From NCBI GenBank assembly GCA_950295325.1, contig OX485805.1:15673501-15737500 (forward strand): DNA of 64,000 nucleotides. The letters are read 5' to 3'. The notes below the pieces were generated by a model. The model saw only the letters and a program-made list of their open reading frames with translations, was not told the DNA's origin and searched no databases. Positions 49,488 to 59,577 of the stretch are shown here, one piece after another (positions within the stretch are counted from its first letter, which is position 1; the number at the start of each line of letters is the position of its first letter). Both the position numbers and the translations under genes were made by a program. The DNA comes from Polytrichum commune (lineage: Eukaryota; Streptophyta; Polytrichopsida; Polytrichales; Polytrichaceae).

Positions 49488-50186
49488 TATATTGAAAAAA
49501 TTATCAACACATTCATTTTTTGGTGCTTGGTCGTTCCTCTCGGTCCACATTCGCTTTACACCTAGCAAGGGGCCCAAAGACTTTATAAATTCATTTAAAA
49601 TCAAATCAAATCAAATCAAACCATGGTAATTGGACCATGAAATCGGACCATTGGAAAGAGGCCATCTTCCATGGTCCAGCTTCATGGTCCATGGTGTAAA
49701 CTGGCCCTTAGCAATGTTATGTTCCACGTTCCTAACAGTTACATACTGCACATGTTATTCATGCATGTTGGTTGCCTAGAAGACTGTTAAGGTCATGGTG
49801 TACATTGGTTCAGGCCTCGAGAAGTCTTCTTGAACTCCTCAATTCCAAAAGTGCACGATGATGCATTAGACTATTCTTTAGTGTTGAGGTTTTTTTTTAA
49901 TTTTATAAGGAAAAAATTCCAGTTGATTTGACCTAGTTTAGTTAGACCAAGTTGGAAACCATAAGCCATCAACCTATCGGAGACTTTATTAGTCATGTCT
50001 CTTCATCCACCCAAGGAGAGTTTACCAAGACTTCATGAAACTCGAGCCCATGTCACATTGTCATTGTAATGGTAGAAATACCAAAAACAGTGAAAACTGA
50101 GACGATTTGGCCACAAAGAGTGGCTTAGAATTTGTGCAATACTTTTGCAGAGATGGAGTAGAGAAAACCATAGAGAATGCGCGTGG

Positions 50187-50212
50187 TTTTAGGGTTTAGG
50201 GTTTAGGGTTTT
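50187..50212 (+). repeat. Interstitial plant telomere-type repeat
   Basis: Three TTTAGGG units in a row plus partial units (GGTTTTAGGGTTTAGGGTTT...). It is short, so either a telo-box or a repair scar. Confidence 0.85.
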
Positions 50213-50760
50213 GTAATTCGTATTTTCTGTAAATAATTAGTTGTGTTTTTCCCAAAGAGGCAAGCAAATCGAGTCTTGTGTTTGTACTGTAAAGTGTCCC
50301 GAATGTGAGCATCAAAATATCTTAAGGACAACAATCTCTAAGTTGGAAAAGGACATGACATATGCATTGCGTAAGGACTTTCTAGTGCCACCATACTTTA
50401 ATGTGTAAAGTGGAATATTGACACACTATAAAATCCAAGGTGAACTTGTCTTAACAATACAAGTTGTTGCACATGTATTCTAAAATGCATACGTACATGT
50501 GCGTTTTAAGATATAAAATGGGCTGTGGTGGTTACTTCTCTTAATAGGACACCTTTATTAAATTAAGTGGCGTGTAGTTAGGCGTGGATATACAAGTGCG
50601 GATGCCAATAATACATGTGTTTTAAAATAGAATGGACTACATGCTCAAACTTTGTTAAATCTAGGTTTAATAGGTTACGGCCGAGAGGGGGGGGGGTGGC
50701 TTGTGTAATGGACCATTTCCGATGACCCCCGAGTCGTAAGACACAGAGAGTCCCCTAAAG

Positions 50761-51085
50761 CCATGAAGTTCCACACATGTAGCTGTCATTTTTTAACATG
50801 ATGGAAGAAGTTGTGAAGTTTCACACATGTCTCCATCACATTTGGTGTGATGGAAAAAGTAAGTTAAAAGGGCACGGATTTAGGTTCCTTGAAAAGGGCA
50901 CTAAATGTACTCAAGTTTTTTGTCCCCCAATTATCAAAAATAAGTCGACCTATGCTGTGAATATAGGTCAGAAGAGAATCTTGCTCTTGAAAATTTACAA
51001 TAATTTTAGAACTTAGAAATAAGATGTAATTTGTTGTTGTTGAACATTGTTTCAATTTCAAGACTGAAAAATCACTCCAATAACA
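50761..51085. repeat. Dispersed repeat, family E, copy 2
   Basis: Second copy of the repeat at 42347-42680 (GTGATGGAAAAAGTAAGTTA, AAAAGGGCACTAAATG, CTTGAAAATTTACAATAATT). Confidence 0.8.
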
Positions 51086-51716
51086 CACCTTTACTACACT
51101 TAGGCGAAATTGCTTAAATTATAAGAATAGGGTCTATCTACTCTATGTGACCATTTAACGTGAGATGATGGGTAAGATGTAGTACCTATGAGCTCCAAAC
51201 ATTATGGGGAAGGTGACGGCCATGATTTGGACTGACTCCAAAGAACGGACTTAAAAAGAAAATGCACTTTGGAAGAGAAATTGGACTACATGCTCAAAAA
51301 TTGTTCAACCAATCTAGGCTTAATAATCAACATAATTGGGAGTTGGGTTGTGTGTGTGTCTTGGGGGGTACATGATCATTCAATGCGCTTCAAAAATTCA
51401 CTTTGAAAATAAATAAGATATTCATATGAGCTCCAAATTTATGAAGAATTTGGGTATGGCCACGATTTGTCAATAATCTCACCCCAATTGCATGTTTCAT
51501 ACCTTACAAGAAGTGGGTGCAAAGAAAAAAAAATGTCCATTTAACCTCTAGATGTTGCAAGAGATTTTAAAGAATATTGAGTCATTTTGAAGAACCTAGC
51601 ATGTTTGAGGATTGATATAGGTAGATCAAGTATAGTTTTGGGAAGTCCAACCGCATGGATGAATTATAAACTGAGGGAATATTCAAAATGTTTTAAGTTG
51701 TTGATGTGGCCCCCGA

Positions 51717-52563
51717 CTAGATCACATCTTCATTTGGTTGGGCCCCGCCCCTCCCACGCCTCTTTCACTGCCTGATCTCACGGGTAGATCACTCTAAGGT
51801 ATTTTTGTGCACCACGTGCGGCTGGGGTTTTTTTTTGTTTGGGGGCTATTTACCTTCAAGGGCTGAATTAAAGCCTCCCTATAATTACTTAAATTTCAAA
51901 AATGGCCCATTTGTTTGCACCCTTCCATTAATTATATTGTCCAAGTCACTGCAATTTTTTGTACTCTATATTCCTTTTAAGTAATTTTGGACAGACGGAA
52001 ATCCTAGTTATCATCCATCCCCGTGAGTCCTAAACCCATTTACATACCATACTAAGCATACCTTCTAGGATCCTTATCTTCGGCCCTTACATTAATTTTA
52101 CAAAAAAATAATGGCCCACGTTTTATGTCCATCTAACTTACTTATAATGGGATTTTCTATATTTAATGGCCCCTTCATTATTTGGAATTCCTTTATAATT
52201 TTTATTTCAAATGATTTTAATCCTCTCTATATTATGCCGCACGTCGTTTTTAAAATGCACTAAGTGATCTACCCGTGCCTGATCTTCCTGTTTGCACCTG
52301 CGTGGGAATTCTTCCTTGTTGGGAACCAATGTGGCAATACTTGGTCAATGTTACAAATATTCAAGTTGCCATCACTTTAAATATTCCCAAGTTAATTGAT
52401 GGAGTTCAAAGGAGCATACCAAAGGAGCTTAATGGCTTAAGTAACGGGTATTGTCACATTGGTTCCCAACAAGGAAGAGTTCCCATGTAGTTGCGGGCAG
52501 GAAGACCGGGCAGTGAAGGAGGTGTGGGAGGGCGGGGCCCAACTAAACGAAGATGTGATCTAG
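51717..52563. mobile_element. Foldback element carrying a nested hAT MITE
   Basis: The left arm starts CTAGATCACATCTTCATTTG, is cut at 51778, and resumes at 52278 up to about 52340 (TTGTTGGGAACCAATGTGG). The right arm, about 52455-52563, is its complement (CACATTGGTTCCCAACAAGG ... AAGATGTGATCTAG). With the inner MITE removed the arms are about 110-120 bp and roughly 85-90% alike by eye. Confidence 0.82.
51779..52277. mobile_element. hAT-type MITE, family F, copy 2, nested, 8-bp target duplication
   Basis: Ends CACGGGTAGATCACTCTAAG and TAAGTGATCTACCCGTG, with the direct repeat CCTGATCT on both sides. It is 499 bp, inverted relative to the copy at 47690-48186 and very similar to it, so both insertions are fairly recent. 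Confidence 0.93.
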
Positions 52564-54788
52564 CCCGGGGTGTTGATGTGTATGTATATGATTAGGATAT
52601 TCAGATATCAAAGTAGATGCACTTATTTCCACTTGTGACCTATTGTCCACACCTAAATCTTGAAACAAAGCATATTGTTAAATGTAAACATATTGTCACT
52701 TGTATTTTTATCATTAGAAAATTTATATTTATTGCTTAATTTCACCAAACTACTTGTATATCCTAGGGGTTCGTAAATGTAATTGTTACAAATGCATGTG
52801 ATTCTTGGTTTTGATGAAAGGTGCACCCCCTAGGGTTTGGTTTCATAACACCTACCAAGGGGATAGTAGTTAAAAGTTCCCCCCTATAAGTTGGTTAGCG
52901 ATTCATACCAATATAGCTTGTTAGACTACATTGTTAATGGTATTTAGTGTCACATGTGTAATAATGTCACTTACCCTATTTTGAGACATATCCTAATGGC
53001 CAACAACTTCATCATTAGTGTCACCTCATGACATTGGGCGTTCAAATGCTCTTACAAACATCTTGACATGAGTATGTTCATGACATGTATGCTTATGTTA
53101 CACATCAATGTTCTTTATTTTATTTTCAAATGAGTGACTTAAGAAAGGGTTTGTGGTGAGTGTGACTAGGATGTGGGGTTTGGAATGGCCCTCCGTGTAT
53201 CGAAGGGGTAGGTCGGAAACACGAGTCTAGGTTTAAAAAAAAATTGACCTTGAGCTACAACACAAGAATCAACAGAAAGAAAGTGTTGTGAGTTCAGGTT
53301 AATTCAGGAAACACATGTGCAACAAAATAAAATGCAATATGGATTTTACGCTACTCACAACCCATTAGAAGAAAACAAAATGGCCATACCAAACTTTATT
53401 GAAGTTGGAAAATTGGCGGTAAGAAACTTTATCAAAGCATGGCGATTCTCAAAAACCAAACATATAGTGGAAGTTTCTAGAAAATGTTTAAGTGGCCATT
53501 GGTAAATGCAACATGTATAGTACTATACAAGTTTAGATGTGCTAAAGGGAACATGTGTTTGGCATTGCAAAATCCTTACTTTTGGATACCTCCAAAAACA
53601 ACATAAGCAACCCACTCCCATGCTGAAGTAAGTACATTGAACAAATGGAAATGAAAAAACCGATATTGCTATTGGCTTGCACTAAATTATAGAAGATAGT
53701 TGATATTTGTGCACATAAACTCCAACATACCAAAAACCTGCAACATAAACACAAGAGAACCACTCTGATGCCAAAGCAAAGAAACCTTGGTTTGAAGCGG
53801 TTTTTTTCATGGTTATCTTTCGCCCATTTGCTACAAGAGTGTTCATCCTCCGATCTTGCGTGTGTTGTGGCCAGACAAATGAGTGGGCAAATAGCCAATA
53901 TATGGGGGTGGAATGGGTGGAAGCTCATGACCCAAATTTCTACACCTGCAATCCTACAATCATCATGCATGCCAAAACGTAAACGTAAACAAAAACAAAA
54001 TACATACTATGGCACACGTTTTTCAAAACTTCATGGCAACTATGCATGCTTTAAACTTCGCACACAACAAGCGAGTGGCCCATCCAACAACTCCATGAAG
54101 TAGCCAATATTCACACAAGCGGGCCCACAATCACCTACACCCATTATTTGCACCCAAATGCAAGAAACCAATAAAGGAGCATTCACAAAACATTGGTTGC
54201 AAGCTCTTACATGTAAGCTCCCAAACCACTCGTCTGCCTTGTTTCAAAAAATAAGTAGGAGATTTGTATAATGTTTACCTTTCTTTCTCCTTCCTCAACT
54301 TATGCACTAGGTCTCCTCATTCCTCACTAACTTGCTATCCTCCTCGCCTACACACACAAGGCATGCTACAAAAATGATGCTTAGTATCTACACCAACACA
54401 ACATTACAAATATGGACTACTTGGGAGGTAGAGGAGGTTGTTGCCTCCCTATTCTTCTCCTCCATATTGCACCTTCTCGGACTTTCAATCTGTAATGGCC
54501 ACTTGATAAGTAAGGTCTTGCCATTGTAGAAGCCTTGGGTGAATATTCGGACCACGAGGTCCAGATGAGTGGTTAACCATTTGTAGAGTATTTTCTTGAG
54601 AAAGGCAAGGGAGATGAATGTACACTCGTCCTCATTCCCAACACCTGGACATGTGCAATTTCAGTGACCTTAAAGTATTATGACAATTTGTTTGAGATGA
54701 TAGAGTTGTGAGTCAACCTCTTTCACATCGGATTCTCAGTAATGGGTAGTGCCATTGCACCACGGGCATTTGCATGCCTTGTGCTTTT
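52564..54788. other. Intergenic, no gene seen
   Basis: The only structure I recognise is a single end of the TATTTAGTGTCA MITE family near 52940. Open frames at 53542-53970 (minus) and 53768-54103 (plus) overlap and lack similarity, so I do not call them. Confidence 0.5.
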
Positions 54789-54796
54789 GAAAAACA

Positions 54797-55423
54797 CAGG
54801 GTTGTCTATTGTGTCGTGACGGAGGCTAATCTCGGCATAATGTCGTGCCGTCACGACACGTATCCATCACGACATTATGCCGGATGCTGTCTTTATTCTG
54901 ACGGACTTGAATTTTACCGAATTATGTGTGTAATTACATTACCCCATTTCGGACACGTAGGATGTAAGATGTCCATGTGTGATGACATGTCAGCAAAGTA
55001 GAGGTAAAGTGGGGAAAAAATTAGTAGCGCCCGTCTGCACCCGTTCCTGCCCCCGTTCCCCCCGCCCCGTCCGCCCCATTCCCACCCCCGTCCCCCCCAT
55101 TCCCACCCCCGTCCCCCCCCCCCCCCCCCCCCGTCCGCCCCACCCTCGTCCCCCGTCCGCCCCACACCCTCCTTAGTCATATTTTACTACTTTGATTTTA
55201 ACAGAATGATAAACAAAATGGCAAAATGGTTTACATGGCGCTAGGCATATCCACATCCACGTCGGCCTTTTCTGCCACATAGGACGCCACCTTGGCAAGA
55301 AGATAAGTATTTTACCCACCCTACTAGCTTCCCCCTAGGTTGACCCTACGTGGACCCTATTGTGTCGTGACGGAGGGGTCCGTCACGACACGACACGTCA
55401 TGACATCGGGATAGACAACCCTG
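54797..55423. mobile_element. hAT-type non-autonomous element, 627 bp, 8-bp target duplication
   Basis: Ends CAGGGTTGTCTAT and ATAGACAACCCTG, with the perfect 8-bp direct repeat GAAAAACA on both sides (54789-54796 and 55424-55431). Next to each end are several copies of GTGTCGTGACGG and its complement GTCACGACAC, giving sub-terminal hairpins. The middle has a C-rich tract (55030-55176). Confidence 0.93.
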
Positions 55424-55632
55424 GAAAAACATGCATGGAGCTCAAGCAACTGGTTGTCTAGGAGTGGAGGCACTCACTCCAAGGTTGTCCCCATCTCTAG
55501 TGCTCCATTGGCAAACTGTTCTTTCACCGATCTAGGGTCAATTGACTAGAATTGTCGGATCGGGAACCAAGGACTAGAACTGCAAAAATTCTTCACCCTT
55601 GAATGAGTAGATAGGGTCAAGGTACATTCAAT

Positions 55633-56401
55633 TCAAATCCAATTTTTTTTAAAATTCAAAATCAACATAAAATCAACAATGTAACATGCAGGGCTTTGAG
55701 CAAACTCAATCAAGGAGTTTACCGCATGTGACATGGGCATCATACTTGGCAGCGCTAGCATCACCACCCACTCCAAGAGCACCTTCATATTCTTCTTTGT
55801 CATAGGCTCCTTGTTTGAATCAATGGCCATCTTTGTGATAAGAGTTTTGTACTCCTCCAAAACTCGCTTGGTTGGTCCTAACATGGAGATTCATATGGTC
55901 TTCAAATTTTGCAGTATTTGATTCCCCTTTGTCCCAAGGCAAGTTTTTGGAATTCAATAGTATAATTTTGTGATGCATTGAGTATGTGTAGAGAAAGGCC
56001 AACAACTCCTCCATGTGTTTCACCACATTGAAGTCTGATAAGGTTTGGACAACAAGGTTGGTCTTGTGCGCCATACAATGGACTCATCTTTGCTCCCGTC
56101 TTTGCTCCCTAGAAGGTTGAAACCCCATCAACACTGAAAGTGATAAGCCGCTCTCAGATCTCTTTGGTGGTTAGACCACCAAATGTCTTTGTTGCTCACA
56201 TGATACCAAGGGTAAGGTTATCAAATGTCCCTCCATCAACCACCCTCTCCAAGTTAGTAAAATTGAAACAAGTTTCCAATCAATGACCACGTAGCGATGA
56301 ATGACAATCCAACTTTGGAAATGAATGCAGGTGACATTGTTGCATGAGAGTGAAAAGAATTGTGAAGCTTGTATGGCTTTCCATGTTTGTTTCAAGACCA
56401 C
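55633..56401 (-). pseudogene. Broken hAT-like transposase gene (DUF4371/KIAA1586 type)
   Basis: Minus-strand fragments in order and in changing frames: AIQASQFFSLSCNNVT and SWIVIHRYVVIDWK (start of the RNase-H-like domain), then MAHKTNLVVQTLSDFNVVKH and LLAFLYTY, then LGPTKRVLEEYKTLITKMAI, then HAVNSLIEFAQS. This is the plant DUF4371-type hAT transposase. At least two frame changes separate the pieces, so it cannot make a protein. No terminal repeats found. Confidence 0.82.
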
Positions 56402-59335
56402 ATGCTAACTTGTCTCTGCCATTATCCCACCAACTGTTGTCAATCCCAATGGTGGGGGTTGTTCTTGACTTTCATAATCTCTCGGGGAGGTGATTATCGT
56501 AATTTTAGAAAACCACATGAGATAAAAAAAATAAGGTCAATTTAATTCATTTAGGGTAAAATTTATAATTTCGTCAGATTTACCATAGCATTGGAAATAC
56601 GTCTTCTACATGATTATATGTAAAATAGGGTGGTGGATAATTCTTTCATTTTAGTATTCAATAAAAACAAATAAGGTCATAAACATAGGATCCCCCTAAA
56701 AGTGTGTAGTAGGATCAGTAGAATAATTTTGGGTTTGACTACTTGGATGAAGAAGTGTGTAGTTTTTGTCCAAATTTGATACAACCGCGTTAGTATGGAA
56801 GGAAATGCCGTGGGATTTTTTTTGAGAAGGAATGTGTTGACACTCCTTAATGACCGTTGGGTTTTGCAACGACGTTGAAGATGTGGGATGTCATTGGATG
56901 CTTAGAACCTGACAGCCTCCACCGTCACTTTCAACAGCTTCTTGCAATCAGTTCCAGTTTTGTCACAACCTCAATCCTCGATTGTTAAGCTCACTTTTTT
57001 TTTAACATTTTTGGAAGTTTCTTTCATGCAAATTGATGGTGCAAAGTGACCACTTCTTTTGCAATGTTTTTCGCGTGTATTTGGTTTAGGGTTTAGCTTT
57101 CACCTAGTGATATCATCACCTTTAATGATTGGGTCCACGGATGGGAAGATGGGCAGGCATGTCGTTTGGAATTAGCGTGAATAATTGTTTAGCCTTACAT
57201 CTTCTAGCCAACTCTATTGTTGATGTATGTGGGGCAAGGGGTGTCTCGGTACTAGGTGGAGGAATAACGGTTGGGGGAGGGTTTGCATTGGTGCTAGGAA
57301 TGTCCAAAGCGGACCTAATGAAGAAACTCCTGAATTTAAATCCCATTGGTTACAACAAGGGGTACGTGGTGACCTGGCTAGGCAAAGGAAGGCATGTAGG
57401 ATTATTGAATGGGGATAAGGATTCAGAATTATAGGCAATGACAAGGATGGATTGCACAAATTTAAAAATTTTAAGGTTAGTTCATCCAATGCACACCTAC
57501 TGCACCTCACACCAATTGACCTAGTAGAGGCAACATAAGACAAAAACTCAACCACTCAAAGAAAAATGCAGAGGGAAGCTTTGGGTGGCATTCTTGATTG
57601 TCAGGACTGAATGGCCATAACACCATGTCTCCAACCAGCCAGTAGGGATGGCACCCAAAGCCCCCCTCCAACACAAGTCCCACACCTAAATCTATGTCCT
57701 TCAAGGTTAATGCCACCAAAACCTACAAATGTGCCAAGAGAGAAAAGGCATGGAAGGCAAGAAAGGCAAGAACAACAAGTTCAATAAAAACAAGAAAGGC
57801 AAGTGTAACAAGAACATAAAAAATAACAACAACAAGAGGAGGTTTAGGGGCGTCCCTTGATGAACACAACTCGGTTAGCCATAACTGCTCCGACCATAAA
57901 CACAATGCACATAACCTTGGAGTTTGGAGATTAGATCTGGTATGTTAGGAACGGAGAAAAAAACCAACACAAATCAACACATAAGGCAACTATGGAAGTG
58001 ACCAAAACCGGTGGAGAAGGGTCAAACGCACATACATCTAGCATATACAAGATTGGATCCGAGGAAAGGCAAGCACAAACCAGGACACAAAGGCAAATGT
58101 GGAGGCGACCTAAAACTTGCTTCTTCAAGCTTGGATTTTGTGCCCTATGGACCCAACAAGAACCCAACATAAATCAAGACACAAAGGCAGCTATGGAGGC
58201 AACCAAAACCCAAGGAAAAGTATTGAAAACATGAGAGGGGGTAAGGGGATGCCCCTATATCTTCATGGAGCTACAACCCATAACCAATTATGGCACCAAC
58301 ACACCCAAGATCAAAAGAGCCTATACACATAAGAACTTTAAAGCATTCAATGTCTACCTCCACATTCTACATGTGCAACACTATCATCTCACAATGATCG
58401 CCAAAGACCCACGCACAAACTGGTTGCAAAGAAAAACAACGAGCTACAAACACAAACACATTGGTTGCAAAGAGGGAAATATATTAATTAATTAAAAAAA
58501 CTTGAACATGACTAACATGTGAGAGGGGGAGCAACCTTGGAAATTCAAACGTGGCCTAGATATTGGAACCATCACCAATATTTGCATGCAATTACATAAA
58601 AGTTTCATGACACCCCATGAATCCAAAATCCAACATTCATCCTTACCTCTAAGGCCCCCACAATCACCACCATATCAAAGAAATAATGGCAATGTACGTA
58701 CAATGTCCACACTAATGGCACGTTTTATACCCTAGGAAAGGTGGACTAAGGTATAAGGTTGGTTTTGGGCGAAAGTGGGATTAGACTTGGGCAAGCATCG
58801 GAATGTAACTAGGGGTAGCTTACTTGTATGTATTTATTAATATCCAACATGCAAAAGCTATTTAAGAGCTCAAATTTTCTTATTGGGTGGAAAGTTGATT
58901 TTAGTGTGGGGACAATTTGGCCAAAAGGTGCCAAGGGGCGGTATGGGAGGAAATCATGGATGGTTTTGGGTGAGTGTTGGGAGGATTTTGGGACCCATAT
59001 GTAGTGGAAAAAGTAGGGATCTCAAGACAAACTTATTAGGAAGCTAATGGTAAGTGACTTCACAAAATTCAATGTGTTCGTATGATGCAATTTTTTATTT
59101 TTTATTTATCTAAGCCAATTTGCTAAGTTAATCATGCACACCACCAATCCAAATGGACTCCACAATAAAACCCAAATCTTTCAAAGTGTTGGTTTAAGCA
59201 CCCTCTCTACCTTAGTAGCCATCTAAGACGGTCCCACTACCTTAATTAGATGATCACCAAGGCCCATCCAAGCCAATTAAGCCACTACGGAAATTGTCAA
59301 AAGTAGCATGCACATACACAACCAATATCCAGATG
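56402..59335. other. Intergenic, no supported gene
   Basis: It holds a three-copy tandem repeat at 57960-58215. Open frames around 57122-57555 exist on both strands and show no recognised domain. Some could be the decayed N-terminal part of the neighbouring hAT gene. Confidence 0.45.
57960..58215. repeat. Three-copy tandem repeat, ~100-bp period
   Basis: AAATCAACACATAAGGCAAC plus TATGGAAGTGACC, then GGACACAAAGGCAAATGTGG, then AAATCAAGACACAAAGGCAG plus CTATGGAGGCAACC. Confidence 0.7.
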
Positions 59336-59347
59336 CTATAAAAATAG
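59336..59347 (+). promoter_or_regulatory. TATA box of the cystatin-like gene
   Basis: CTATAAAAATAG lies 242 bp upstream of the ATG at 59578, a sensible spacing for a core promoter with a ~200-bp leader. Confidence 0.5.
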
Positions 59348-59577
59348 AAGAGGAGGATGGGACGCGGCGCTTCGAAGACTGAAGGGATACAAAACAGCAT
59401 GTCAACACACACACCGCCCTGGCCTCCCTCCTAGCTCAGCGATTGAGGGATCGAATCGGCAAAGCCCAAATTAAAATACACAGGTGGCAATTTCAAGTTG
59501 GTGGGCGGTGGGATCTGTGGATCATGCCTCCCAAAGCATTGTTATCTGAAACAGTGTAGCAGTAATTACACAATCAC

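Noticed and set aside
54914-55180. Gly-rich (minus) and Pro-rich (plus) frames
   Set aside because: Products of the C-rich core of a hAT element, low complexity only.
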